DNA of 64,000 bases from Actinomadura rudentiformis (GTDB taxonomy: Bacteria > Actinomycetota > Actinomycetes > Streptosporangiales > Streptosporangiaceae), in the NCBI RefSeq assembly GCF_008923185.1, contig NZ_WBMT01000023.1, forward strand, positions 1-64,000. The letters run 5' to 3'. Of this stretch, positions 1 to 8,486 are shown in pieces. The notes beneath the pieces are model-generated. The model did not search any database. It worked only from the letters and a program-made list of their open reading frames with translations, and was not told where the DNA came from. Numbering within the stretch: position 1 is the first letter of the stretch; every line of letters starts with the position of its first letter. The position numbers and the translations under genes were made by a program.

Positions 1-60
1 GCCGCGCGCGGCCGTGCCCGCGCCGCGCGCGGTGGCGCCCATGCCCTCCCGGAAACCCAT
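1..60 (-). CDS. N-terminal fragment of a divergent gene, cut by the window edge
   Basis: An ATG at 58-60 on the minus strand opens a frame that stays open to the left edge, giving only 20 residues (MGFREGMGATARGAGTAARG). A GGGGGA stretch lies about 9 nt upstream of the ATG as a possible ribosome binding site. It would be transcribed divergently from the DUF3027 gene. The basic, Gly/Ala-rich start resembles the cytoplasmic N-terminus of a membrane transporter, but this is a guess from 20 residues and no family can be assigned. Confidence 0.35.
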   Translation of the reverse strand, partial: MGFREGMGATARGAGTAARG

Positions 61-259
61 GCGGTCAGTCCCCCAGTCCGGTCCGCATCGTCACTCCCTG
101 TGCGAACGTTCTGAACCATCTTCACCCTGGAAGGCCCCGTCTTCACCCCCACCAGGGCCAGGACTGGGCCAGGAATGACGTTTACCCGGGCCTCAGCGAA
201 CCCAACCTCGGACCAGAGATGCGCGTTGTGGCCGATGGGGTGCGCGGCCACGCCTTTCC

Positions 260-1207
260 ATGAGCGAGAATTGGGCTGTGAGCCCACTCCGTCAATCCAG
301 CCCCGCGCGTTCGTCCACCACCGGGTCCGCCCGGCGAGCCCGTCCGCCGGCCGTCGACGCCGCCTGCGCGGAGGCCATCGATCTTGCCCGGGAGGCCGCG
401 GTGGAGACCTCGCGGCCCGTTCCCGTCGGCGAACATCTGGGCGTACGGGCCGAAGGTGACCGGCTGGTCACGCACTACTTCGACTGTATGGACCCCGCCT
501 ACCGGGGCTGGCGCTGGGCCGTCACCGTGACCCGCGCCTCCCGCGCCAAGGTCGTGACGGTCGACGAATGCGTCCTGCTGCCCGGCGATGACGCGCTGCT
601 CGCGCCGCCCTGGGTGCCGTGGCTCGAACGCCTGCGTCCCGGCGACCTCGGCCCGGGCGATCTGCTGCCCACGGCACCCGACGACGTCCGGCTGGCACCC
701 GGGTTCACGCAGGTCAGCGACGCGGCCGATCCGCAGCTGGGCTGGGAGCTCGGCCTCGGCCGGCCGCGCGTGCTGTCCCAGGAGGGGCGCGACGAGGCCG
801 CGAGCCGCTGGTACGAAGGGGTGGCGGGGCCGCGCGCCCCGATCGCGTCCTCGGCTCCGGCGCAGTGCTCGACCTGCGGGTTCTACCTGCCGCTCGCGGG
901 TGAGCTGCGGCAGATCTTCGGCGTCTGCGCGAACGAGTACGCCCCCGACGACGGCCGGGTGGTCTCCGCCGACCACGGGTGCGGTGCGCACTCCGAGGCG
1001 GTCAACCTGCCGGCCGCCTCCGAGCACAACCCGCCTGTGATCGACGAGCTGGGTTACGACCTCATGCCCGCGTCAGCCGCCGCCGCGCCGGACGCGCAAG
1101 CCACGACAGCCGTGCAAGCCACGCCGGATGCGTCGGACACGCCGGACGCGTTGGACACGCCGGACGCGTTGGACACCGAGGCCGAAGAGGCGCTCGGCCA
1201 CAGCTGA
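260..1207 (+). CDS. DUF3027 domain protein
   Basis: A 315-residue protein of the actinobacterial DUF3027 family, whose function is unknown. The conserved core covers roughly residues 30-260: the ACAEAIDLAREAA start, the DPAYRGWRWAVTV stretch, a CSTCGFY motif and a later DHGCGAHSE motif. The Cys/His pairs suggest a metal-binding ribbon, which is my inference. The C-terminal 50 residues are low complexity and carry in-frame repeats of DTPDAL. The ATG at 260 is chosen because the core begins soon after it. A GHKL-ATPase-like gene follows 40 bp downstream in the same direction, and the order DUF3027, giant ATPase-like protein, DUF2530 is a recurring actinomycete neighbourhood. Confidence 0.85.
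   Translation: MSENWAVSPLRQSSPARSSTTGSARRARPPAVDAACAEAIDLAREAAVETSRPVPVGEHLGVRAEGDRLVTHYFDCMDPAYRGWRWAVTVTRASRAKVVTVDECVLLPGDDALLAPPWVPWLERLRPGDLGPGDLLPTAPDDVRLAPGFTQVSDAADPQLGWELGLGRPRVLSQEGRDEAASRWYEGVAGPRAPIASSAPAQCSTCGFYLPLAGELRQIFGVCANEYAPDDGRVVSADHGCGAHSEAVNLPAASEHNPPVIDELGYDLMPASAAAAPDAQATTAVQATPDASDTPDALDTPDALDTEAEEALGHS
1121..1174 (+). repeat. 18-bp in-frame tandem repeat, 3 copies
   Basis: Three consecutive 18-bp units (acgccggacgcgttggac; the first copy has two substitutions) encode the repeated TPDALD tail of the DUF3027 protein. The last two copies are identical, so the expansion looks recent. Confidence 0.8.
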
Positions 1208-1247
1208 TCCACTCGTACGGTGTCCTCGATGTCGTGCAGACGGATGG

Positions 1248-4200
1248 GTGAACGGGCCGGTGACTGAACCGTCGGATCGAGCAGAGACCTCCCGCGCCGG
1301 CGTCGACGCCGGTATCAGGGCGGGAGCGGATACGGGTGAGGCCGACGGGGCCGATCCGTTCGGGAGTGATCCGTTCGGGATCGGGGCTCTCCGTGAACGG
1401 GTGCTGCGCGCCTGGGCGGAGTCGCCCGCGCGCTTCCGCGAGGACGCCAACGCCGAAGAGGACTACGCGCTCGGCGGCTACCGCGACCGCGTCATCGTCG
1501 AACTGGCGCAGAACGCCGCCGACGCCGCCGCGCGGGCCGGAGTGCCGGGGCGGCTCTGGCTGAGCCTGCGGGACGGCGTCCTGCTTGCCGCCAACAACGG
1601 GGCCCCACTCGACGCCGCCGGGGTCGAGGCGCTGTCCACCTTGCGCGCGTCGGCCAAGCGGGACGACGCGGGCGCCGTGGGGCGGTTCGGGGTCGGATTC
1701 GCCGCCGTGGTCGCGGTGAGCGACAACCCCTCGATCGCCGGGGTCGAATGGTCGGCGACCCGGGCACGCGAGCTGGTGGCGCGCGTCCCCGCGCTCGCGG
1801 AGGAGCTCGATCGCCGGGGCGGCCACGTACCCCTGCTCCGTCTGCCCTTTCCGCAGACCGGCCCGCGGCCACCCGTCCCTGAGGGCGCCACGACGGTCGT
1901 ACGGCTGCCGTTGCGCGACGCCGCGGCCGAAGCCCTCGTACGGGACCAGCTCCAGCAGGCCGGCCCCGCCCTCATGCTCGCGCTGCCCGTCCTGGAGAAG
2001 ATCGAGCTCGACGTCGACGGGGTGCCCCTCCGCACCCTGACCGCCGATCACCGCACTCCCGGCGCGGCGGTGATCGACGACGTGTCCTGGCGGACGGCCG
2101 AGGCCCATGGCCCGATCCCGGCCGAGCTCCTGGCCGACCGCCCCACCGAGGAGCGGGCCCGCCCGATCTGGCAGGTGCGCTGGGCCATGCCGGAGTCCAG
2201 AGGGCTCCCCGCAGGCACGCCCGCCGTCCTGCACGCCCCGACGCCCAGCGACGAACGGCTCGACTTTCCGGCCCTGCTGATCGCCTCGTTCCCGCTCGCG
2301 CCCGACCGCCGCCACGTCGCGCCCGGGCCGCTCACCGACTACCTGGTGGAACGGGCCGCCGAGGCCTACGTACAGCTGCTGCGGGACATCCCGGCGACGC
2401 CGCGCCTGCTCGATCTGATCCCCGGCCCGGTCGGCGCGGGGGAGTTCGACGCCGCGATCCGCCGTGCCATCCGGGCCCGCCTGCCCGAGACCCCCCTCTT
2501 GCCGACGGCCGCGGCCCCGGAGGGCGGTGCCGTCCGGGGACGGGACGCGGTGGCGGTGGACGGGCCGTCGGCGCTGATCGAGCTGCTGGCGGGCGGGCCG
2601 GGGCGCAGCGAGGTCGTCGTACCGGGTCTGCTGCCCGCCGGGTGGCCCGTCCGGCACCAGGCGCTCACCGCGCTCGGCGTGCGCCGCATGGAGCTCGCGG
2701 ACGTCGTCGACGAGCTGGCCGCGCTCGACCGGGAGCCCGCATGGTGGCGTCGGTTGTACGAGGCGTTCACGGGGGCGTCCACCGACTCCCTCGGTGCCCT
2801 GCCGGTGCCGTTGGCAGGCGAGCCCGATCCGTTCAGGGAGCAGGGGCCGTTCGGCAAGCAGAGCGCCCGGATGGTGCGTGGGCCGCGCGGGCTGCTCGTC
2901 GCCGCCGACGGCATCGACCCGGCAGGCCTCGACGCCCTCGGGCTGCGGTTCGTTCACCCGGAGGCCGTGCATCCGCTGCTGCTGCGGCTCGGCACGGTGG
3001 AGGCGGGGCCGCGGACGGTGCTCGCAGATCCGGTCGTACGGGCCGCGGTGGAGGATTCGTTCGACGCGGACGATCCGGATCGGGTCGCGGAGGCGGTGCT
3101 CGGTCTGGTGGCCGCGGCCCACCTCGATCCCGGCACGGAACCGTGGCTCGCCGAGCTCGCACTGCCGGGCGACGACGGCGATCTTTACCCGGCCGGAGAG
3201 CTCCTCCTTCCCGGCAGCCCGCTCCGCGACATCATGGCCGACGACGCGCCGTTCGGCGTGGTGGCGGCCGAGCTGGTGGACCGCTGGGGGGCCGAGCCTC
3301 TTGAGGCCGTCGGCGTGCTCAACGGCTTCGCCATGGCCCGCGGTGAGGACGTCAATCTGGCCGCTCTCGCCGATCTGGCGGAGTCGTTCGACCTGGATGG
3401 CGAGGACCTCTGGGCGGACGAGGTGCTGGAACGGCTCGGATTCCAGGATCTGCCGCCGCTGGTGCCGGAGTTCCAGGCCGTCCGGGACCTCGAGCTCGTC
3501 GCCGACTGGGACGCCGCGCTCCGCTCCCTTGCCCGGCCGCCGTGGCGTGCCGCGCTGGTCGAGCCCGCACACGTGACGCTCGCCGACGGCCGTCGCGTGA
3601 CGGTGCCCTCGTACACGGCCTGGTGGCTCGCACGGCATCCGGTCCTGAACGGGCGGCGGCCTGGCGAGCTGCGTTTCGCCTCCGGCTCAGCGCCGCCCTT
3701 CGCCTCCGGCTCAGAAGAGCTGGCAGGGCTGTACGAGGTCGTGTCCGGCGATCTGGACCGCGAGGTCCTGCTGGCACTCGGCGTGCGCACGTCGCTCGCC
3801 CAGCTGCTGGCGGAGCCCGGTGGCGCCCAGGAACTCCTGGACCGCATGGGTGACCCGTCCCGCACCGTTGCCCGTGACCAGCTGAGCACCCTGTGGACTG
3901 CGCTGGCCGATCTCCCCGAGGACGTGCGGGTGCGGCCGCCGGAGCGGGTGCGCGCCGTCGTGGACGGCGAGGTGGAGGTCGCCGAGGCCCCCGACGCGCT
4001 GATCCTCGACCGTCCGGACCTGCTCCCTCTGCTCGCGGGCCAGCCGCTGATCATCGCTGCGCACGGGCGGGCCGAGCGCCTGGCGGAGGTGCTGGACCTG
4101 CCGGTCGCGAGTGAGGAGGTCCCGGGCGTACTGGGATCGACCGGCGAGGTGCACCTTGTCCCGCAGGACGTCTTCGCCGTGCTGCCGGACGCCCCCGAGA

Positions 4201-4415
4201 CCTACATGGCCCACGTCGGCCTCCTGGTGAACGGCATGCCCGTCCCCTGGTGGTACCAGAACGGCGTGATCCACGCGTCCGGCCTGGCAGGCCTGGCCCG
4301 CGGTCTCGCCTGGTCCTGCGAACGCTGGGAGGACCGCTTCTTCCTGGAAGCCGTCCTCCGCGAGCCGCACGCCCTCCCCATCTTCCAAGCCGAATCCGAC
4401 CTCCACGCTCCGTGA
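1248..4415 (+). CDS. Sacsin/HSP90-type GHKL ATPase-fold protein, very large
   Basis: A protein of about 1055 residues with an N-terminal GHKL (HSP90/histidine-kinase-like) ATP-binding domain of the sacsin N-terminal type. Visible motifs are the N-box ELAQNAADAA, the following LLAANNGAP stretch and the glycine-rich GRFGVGFAAV lid, all within the first about 150 residues. The remainder is long and has no motif I recognise; it contains direct repeats such as FASGS twice near 3676-3714 and DPFG twice near 1352-1374. Start: the frame is open from 1128, but that part overlaps the DUF3027 gene and reads as arginine-rich shadow sequence. GTG at 1248 or 1260 is preferred. Chaperone or remodelling ATPase activity is inferred from the fold only. 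Confidence 0.8.
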   Translation: MNGPVTEPSDRAETSRAGVDAGIRAGADTGEADGADPFGSDPFGIGALRERVLRAWAESPARFREDANAEEDYALGGYRDRVIVELAQNAADAAARAGVPGRLWLSLRDGVLLAANNGAPLDAAGVEALSTLRASAKRDDAGAVGRFGVGFAAVVAVSDNPSIAGVEWSATRARELVARVPALAEELDRRGGHVPLLRLPFPQTGPRPPVPEGATTVVRLPLRDAAAEALVRDQLQQAGPALMLALPVLEKIELDVDGVPLRTLTADHRTPGAAVIDDVSWRTAEAHGPIPAELLADRPTEERARPIWQVRWAMPESRGLPAGTPAVLHAPTPSDERLDFPALLIASFPLAPDRRHVAPGPLTDYLVERAAEAYVQLLRDIPATPRLLDLIPGPVGAGEFDAAIRRAIRARLPETPLLPTAAAPEGGAVRGRDAVAVDGPSALIELLAGGPGRSEVVVPGLLPAGWPVRHQALTALGVRRMELADVVDELAALDREPAWWRRLYEAFTGASTDSLGALPVPLAGEPDPFREQGPFGKQSARMVRGPRGLLVAADGIDPAGLDALGLRFVHPEAVHPLLLRLGTVEAGPRTVLADPVVRAAVEDSFDADDPDRVAEAVLGLVAAAHLDPGTEPWLAELALPGDDGDLYPAGELLLPGSPLRDIMADDAPFGVVAAELVDRWGAEPLEAVGVLNGFAMARGEDVNLAALADLAESFDLDGEDLWADEVLERLGFQDLPPLVPEFQAVRDLELVADWDAALRSLARPPWRAALVEPAHVTLADGRRVTVPSYTAWWLARHPVLNGRRPGELRFASGSAPPFASGSEELAGLYEVVSGDLDREVLLALGVRTSLAQLLAEPGGAQELLDRMGDPSRTVARDQLSTLWTALADLPEDVRVRPPERVRAVVDGEVEVAEAPDALILDRPDLLPLLAGQPLIIAAHGRAERLAEVLDLPVASEEVPGVLGSTGEVHLVPQDVFAVLPDAPETYMAHVGLLVNGMPVPWWYQNGVIHASGLAGLARGLAWSCERWEDRFFLEAVLREPHALPIFQAESDLHAP

Positions 4416-4431
4416 CCTGACGGCGTGATGG

Positions 4432-4689
4432 TCACTCCGGGTCGGCGGGGGTCCTGCGGGCGGCTCGGGCGGCCTCCTGGCGGGCACGGCCCGACTGGAG
4501 GCGGGGGACGTACCAGATGGCGAAGAGGCCGATGGCGATGCCGGTGACGCAGACCCAGAGCCACCAGCGGTCGGCGCCGGTGATCAGGAGGACGATCAGG
4601 GCGATCACCCAGGCGACGGTGCCGGCCTGGGCGATCCGCACGTCGTTGGTCTCCAGCGGCGGCGGGTCGGGGCGGCGGGCACGGGTCAT
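4432..4689 (-). CDS. DUF2530 family small membrane protein
   Basis: An 85-residue protein matching DUF2530: a short acidic/proline N-terminus (PPPLETNDVRIAQAGT), two transmembrane segments (about residues 24-42 and 44-62, WWLWVCVTGIAIGLFAIWYVPR) and an arginine-rich cytoplasmic tail. Function is unknown. It is convergent with the preceding ATPase-like gene (16 bp apart) and divergent from the purine permease. The ATG at 4689 sits 6 nt behind a TAGGCT -10 element, so the mRNA is probably leaderless. Confidence 0.85.
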   Translation of the reverse strand: MTRARRPDPPPLETNDVRIAQAGTVAWVIALIVLLITGADRWWLWVCVTGIAIGLFAIWYVPRLQSGRARQEAARAARRTPADPE

Positions 4690-4695
4690 GCGATC

Positions 4696-4701
4696 AGCCT
4701 A
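4696..4701 (-). promoter_or_regulatory. -10 element of a probable leaderless promoter (DUF2530)
   Basis: TAGGCT reads toward the DUF2530 gene and ends 6 nt before the ATG, which puts the expected transcription start at or very near the start codon. No Shine-Dalgarno sequence is present. The same hexamer at the same spacing precedes serC. Confidence 0.45.
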
Positions 4702-4835
4702 AACGGCGGCCTCCAGAGATCTGGATCACACCCTCTGTGGCGGCCGGGTTTCACGCTCGTAACGATGGCCGGCGGGACGAGTTCTTTACTGATTGAGGTC
4801 TTTTCGGTCGGCCGTGTTTCTGTCACCGTGCGCGC

Positions 4836-6347
4836 ATGAGCACTACCGATGACGCTGTCGAACGGCAGGCGAGTCCACTCGACCGGTACTTCAAGATCTC
4901 TGAGCGTGGCTCGACCGTGAGCCGTGAGGTGCGGGGCGGGCTGGCCACGTTCTTCACGATGGCCTACATCGTCGTTCTCAACCCGCTGATCATTGGGACC
5001 GTCGCCGACGCGGACAAGCAGTTCCTCGGCGATCTGACCACTCCCGGAGCGAGCATCCCGCTCGTGGCGGCGGCGACGGCGCTGGTGGCCGGGCTGCTGA
5101 CGCTCGCCATGGGCGTGATCGGCCGCTATCCGTTCGCGATGGCGGCCGGGCTGGGGCTGAACGCGTTGCTCGCGTACAGCATCGCCAGCGGCATGTCGTG
5201 GGAGGACGCGATGGGCATCATCGTCCTCGAAGGCCTGATCATCACCGTGCTGGTGCTGACAGGGTTCCGGGTGGCGGTGTTCCGCGCGATCCCGGCCGGG
5301 CTGAAGACGGCGATCGCCGTCGGCATCGGGTTTTTCATCGCGTTGATCGGGTTTGTGGACGCCGGATTCGTCCGGCGTATCCCGGGGGCCGTCGGCGAGG
5401 CGACAGTGCCCTTGCAACTGGGAGCGACGGGCAGCCTGTCCGGCTGGCCGACGCTGGTGTTCGGGTTCGGGCTGATACTGACCGTGCTGCTGGTGGCGCT
5501 AAAAGTGCGCGGGGCGATCCTGATCGGGATCCTGGGGACGACGGTCGTCGCGATCGTGGTGGAGGCACTGGCCAAGGCGGGGCCGTTCAACAAGGGGCCG
5601 GGACCGGACGGGAAGCCCGTGATCAACCCCGACGGCTGGCAGCTGAACGTGCCGGAGCTGCCGGACAAGATCGTCGACACGCCGGACCTGAGCCTGATCG
5701 GTGACTTCAGCCTCTTCGGGAGCTTCGAGCGGGCCGGGGTCACGGCGGCGATCCTGTTCATCTTCACGGTGATGCTGGCCGACTTCTTCGACACGATGGG
5801 CACGGTCGTCGGCGTCGGCAAGGAGGCCGAGCTGCTCGACGAGAAGGGCGAGCTGCCCGGCATCCGCAACGTCCTGCTGATCGACTCGGTCGGGGCGGCG
5901 GCGGGCGGCGCGGCGTCGACTTCGTCCAACACCACCTACATCGAGTCGGCCGCGGGCGTCGCGGAGGGCGCGCGGACCGGGCTGGCGAGCGTGGTGACCG
6001 GCGGGCTCTTCCTGGTGGCGATGTTCTTCGCGCCGCTGGTCACGATCGTGCCGTTCGAGGCGGCCACCCCGGCGCTGGTGGTGGTCGGCTTCCTGATGAT
6101 GACGCAGATCAGGCACATCGACCTGAACGACTACGACATCGCGATCCCGGCGTTCCTCACGATCGTGCTGATGCCGTTCGCGTACTCGATCACGGTGGGC
6201 ATCGGGGCGGGCTTCATCAGCTATGTGGCCATCAAGGCGGCCCGGCGCCGCTTCGACGAGATCCACCCGCTCATGTGGCTGATCGCGGCCCTGTTCGTGC
6301 TGTACTTCGCGCTCGACCCGATCAAGGAGCTGCTGAACGTGGGCTAG
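4836..6347 (+). CDS. NCS2/AzgA-type purine (guanine/hypoxanthine) permease
   Basis: A 503-residue polytopic transporter of the NCS2 nucleobase family, AzgA-like subgroup, expected to import hypoxanthine/guanine/adenine by proton symport. Sequence signs are the N-terminal GSTVSREVRGGLATFFTMAYIVVLNP typical of this subgroup, the MAAGLGLNALLAY segment, ADFFDTMGTVVGVG, and the signature region GGAASTSSNTTYIESAAGVAEGARTG, which carries the substrate-coordinating residues in the family. About 12-14 hydrophobic segments are present. The ATG at 4836 follows a 146-bp intergenic region shared with the divergent DUF2530 gene. I saw no purine-riboswitch-like structure there. Confidence in the family is high; the exact substrate is not resolved. 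Confidence 0.92.
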   Translation: MSTTDDAVERQASPLDRYFKISERGSTVSREVRGGLATFFTMAYIVVLNPLIIGTVADADKQFLGDLTTPGASIPLVAAATALVAGLLTLAMGVIGRYPFAMAAGLGLNALLAYSIASGMSWEDAMGIIVLEGLIITVLVLTGFRVAVFRAIPAGLKTAIAVGIGFFIALIGFVDAGFVRRIPGAVGEATVPLQLGATGSLSGWPTLVFGFGLILTVLLVALKVRGAILIGILGTTVVAIVVEALAKAGPFNKGPGPDGKPVINPDGWQLNVPELPDKIVDTPDLSLIGDFSLFGSFERAGVTAAILFIFTVMLADFFDTMGTVVGVGKEAELLDEKGELPGIRNVLLIDSVGAAAGGAASTSSNTTYIESAAGVAEGARTGLASVVTGGLFLVAMFFAPLVTIVPFEAATPALVVVGFLMMTQIRHIDLNDYDIAIPAFLTIVLMPFAYSITVGIGAGFISYVAIKAARRRFDEIHPLMWLIAALFVLYFALDPIKELLNVG

Positions 6348-6382
6348 GCGGCGTGGCCGGCCCCTGAGGTCAGGTGCTCAGG

Positions 6383-6934
6383 TCAGGTCCTGTGGAGGCC
6401 GCCGATGACCATCTGGATGAGGAGTTCGTAGCTGGTCTCCAGATCCTGCGGGAGGCCGAAGCCTCCCGACGCCTCCAAAATGGCGAAGCCGTGCGAGGTC
6501 GAACGGAGGGCTCGTGCGGCGTGGATGAGGGCGTCGTCGTCGAGCTCGTACGCGCGGAGGGCGGCGAGGATGATGCCCAGGAGCCGGCCGGCGGCGGCCT
6601 CCAGGCGCGGGTCGGGTGCCTGGTCCATGGCGGCGTAGCGGCCCGGGTGGTCCACGACGTAGGAACGGTAGGCCCGCATGATGGCGCGTACCGCGTCGTC
6701 GCCGGAACGGCCGAGCGCCGCCTCGCCGAGCCGTCCGGTGAGCTCCTCGATCACGCGGAGCGTCACCAGCTGCCGGAGCTCGGCGAGGTTGCGCACGTGC
6801 TTGTAGAGCGACGGCGTCTGGACCCCGGCCTGCGCGGCGACGGCCGACAGGGTGAGGGCGGCGGGGCCCTCGGCGTCCACGATCGCGATCGCGGCGTCGA
6901 CGACCCCGTCGGGGGACAGCCCTACCCGCGGCAT
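6383..6934 (-). CDS. TetR/AcrR-family transcriptional repressor
   Basis: A 183-residue regulator with an N-terminal TetR helix-turn-helix (about residues 10-50; LSAVAAQAGVQTPSLYKHVRNLAEL) and a C-terminal ligand-binding domain of the WHG type (GRYAAMDQAP and SFRSTSHGF-like LRSTSHGFAIL stretches). Its ATG overlaps the stop codon of the upstream alpha/beta hydrolase by one base, so the two are translationally coupled. It probably represses its own operon through the inverted repeat upstream of the hydrolase (7776-7792), with a hydrolase substrate or related hydrophobic ester as a possible inducer; this is inference from gene order. Confidence 0.88.
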   Translation of the reverse strand: MPRVGLSPDGVVDAAIAIVDAEGPAALTLSAVAAQAGVQTPSLYKHVRNLAELRQLVTLRVIEELTGRLGEAALGRSGDDAVRAIMRAYRSYVVDHPGRYAAMDQAPDPRLEAAAGRLLGIILAALRAYELDDDALIHAARALRSTSHGFAILEASGGFGLPQDLETSYELLIQMVIGGLHRT

Positions 6935-7746
6935 CAGGCGGCCCCCTGGGTGGTCGGCGCGACCTGGCCGAGGAACGCCAGGACGGCGGCGGCGGTCTCG
7001 GCGGGGAACTCCTGATGGGGATAGTGGCCCGCGCCCTCGATCATCACGGTCTCCGTCTTACCCGCCAGCTCGCCCGCGACGATGCCGGCCTCGGCCTCGG
7101 GGTCGGGGAAGTCGGGGTCCTTGGTGCCGTACATGATCAGCGTCGGGGCCGTGACTCGCCCGAGGCGGCCGTCCATGTCGGTCTTGGTGCCCAGGCCCAT
7201 CTCTCGGGCGGCGGCCATCCGGCCCTTCTCGCGCATGTTGGCCTTCACGGCGGCCAGGTGCTCGGCGAAGTCGGCGGGCTTCGGGCCCTTGAAGAGCGTC
7301 TTGTAGTACATCCCCCACAGTGCCGGGAAACCGAGCACGAGCCTCGCGAGTTGTGTCATGAAGAGGTTCATGGAGACGGGCCGGGTGAAGGCGCCCACCA
7401 GCACCAGCCCGTTCACCAGCGAGGCGTCCTCCCCGGCGGCCCAGACCGCCGAGCCGCCGGAGAACGAGTGGCCAACGATGACGGCGGGTCCGCCGAGGTG
7501 GCGGATCAACGCGACGAGGTCGGCTCCCGCGCTCGTGTTGTCGTAGGAGGCGAACGGGGTGCTGGACTCGCCGTGGCCGCGCAGGTCCGTCGTGACGACG
7601 CGGTAGCCGGCCCGGACCAGCTCGGGGCCCAGCAAACGGTAGGTGGAGCGCAGGTCTCCCATGCCCGGGGCGAGGATCACCAGGGGGCCCTCGCCGGTCA
7701 CGTCGTAGGCGATCCGCCCGCCGGAAACCTCGATGTACTCGGTCAT
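6934..7746 (-). CDS. Alpha/beta-fold hydrolase
   Basis: A 270-residue single-domain alpha/beta hydrolase. The oxyanion/first-strand region APGMGDLRSTYRLLGPEL is followed by DLRGHGES, the nucleophile elbow GHSFSGG (catalytic Ser about residue 95), the acid-strand region LIMYGTKDPDFP, and catalytic His in EGAGHYPHQE. Substrate is unknown. The start at 7746 (MTEYIEVSGG) is fixed by a strong AAGGAG ribosome binding site 6-7 nt upstream, although the frame is open much further. It is the first gene of a two-gene operon with a TetR repressor. Confidence 0.9.
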   Translation of the reverse strand: MTEYIEVSGGRIAYDVTGEGPLVILAPGMGDLRSTYRLLGPELVRAGYRVVTTDLRGHGESSTPFASYDNTSAGADLVALIRHLGGPAVIVGHSFSGGSAVWAAGEDASLVNGLVLVGAFTRPVSMNLFMTQLARLVLGFPALWGMYYKTLFKGPKPADFAEHLAAVKANMREKGRMAAAREMGLGTKTDMDGRLGRVTAPTLIMYGTKDPDFPDPEAEAGIVAGELAGKTETVMIEGAGHYPHQEFPAETAAAVLAFLGQVAPTTQGAA

Positions 7747-7775
7747 TCCGCACTCCTTAAGTTCGATAGCCGTAA

Positions 7776-7803
7776 AGCTAATACTATTAGCTTGTCTTGT
7801 CAA
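7776..7803 (-). promoter_or_regulatory. Promoter with TetR-type operator for the hydrolase-TetR operon
   Basis: On the minus strand a consensus -35 TTGACA lies at 7798-7803, and a weak -10 (TAGCTT, 7775-7780) follows after 17 bp. Nearly filling the spacer and -10 is the AT-rich perfect inverted repeat AGCTAAT-ACT-ATTAGCT at 7776-7792. A repressor bound there would block RNA polymerase. The AT content contrasts sharply with the surroundings. The downstream TetR gene is the obvious ligand. Confidence 0.7.
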
Positions 7804-7941
7804 GCGGGTCGCATGGGACGATGGAGGCCGGGAGTCCAGCGACCGATCGGAGGGGCCGGAGTCGTTGTGCGCCGCCGCCGGCGAGGGGAATAGCCTTCCC
7901 CGCCAGGTCGTTAGCAAAAGCAATGACTTCTGCGAACGAAC

Positions 7942-8424
7942 ATGACCATGCCACCGACCGGAACCGGAGCGTCCGTGCCGTCCTCGGCGCACGGGCTGGC
8001 CGAAGATCTGCGCATCTCGATCGCCCGGCTGTCGCGCCGCCTGCGCAGGCTGAGGCCCGTACCCATCGAAGGCGCCGGCGGTCCAGGCCCGCTGACGCTG
8101 ACCCAGTTCGCCGCGCTCGCCGCCCTGGAGCGCCATCAGTCGATGACGCCCCGGGAGTTGGCCGATCACGAGAAGGTGCAGCCGCCCTCGATGACGCGCG
8201 TGATCGCGTTCCTGGAGGGCCAGGGGCTCGTGGAGCGCAGCCCGCACCCGACGGACGGCCGCCAGGTGGTGCTGAGCGCGACGACCGCGGGACGGGACCT
8301 GCTGGCGGAGGAGCGGCGCCGCAAGGAGGCGTGGCTCTCGCAACGCCTGAGCGAGCTGACACCGGAGGAGCGAGCGATCCTGCGCAAGGCGGCGCCCATC
8401 CTGGACAAGCTCAGCCAGGCCTGA
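7942..8424 (+). CDS. MarR-family transcriptional regulator
   Basis: A 160-residue winged-helix regulator. The core is LTLTQFAALAALERHQSMTPRELADHEKVQPPSMTRVIAFLEGQGLVER followed by the wing SPHPTDGRQVVLSATTAG (about residues 50-110), a classic MarR arrangement. An ATG at 7942 and another two codons downstream (MTMPP) are both possible. An MFS exporter starts 62 bp downstream in the same direction, a common pairing in which MarR represses an efflux pump and is released by the exported compound. The gene is divergent from the hydrolase operon. Confidence 0.9.
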   Translation: MTMPPTGTGASVPSSAHGLAEDLRISIARLSRRLRRLRPVPIEGAGGPGPLTLTQFAALAALERHQSMTPRELADHEKVQPPSMTRVIAFLEGQGLVERSPHPTDGRQVVLSATTAGRDLLAEERRRKEAWLSQRLSELTPEERAILRKAAPILDKLSQA

Positions 8425-8486
8425 CCCCGGCGCCCGCCCCCGCTGAGCCATCCGACACCCCGGCTGCCGACAGTGCGGCTGGTGGG

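Noticed and set aside
1062-3638. 858-codon minus-strand open frame
   Set aside because: It is the antisense shadow of the sacsin-like gene. Its product is Arg/Gly/His-rich without any domain, as expected from reading a high-GC gene on the other strand.
4690-4835. Possible purine riboswitch upstream of the NCS2 permease
   Set aside because: No three-way junction or conserved purine-aptamer core can be drawn in this 146-bp region.
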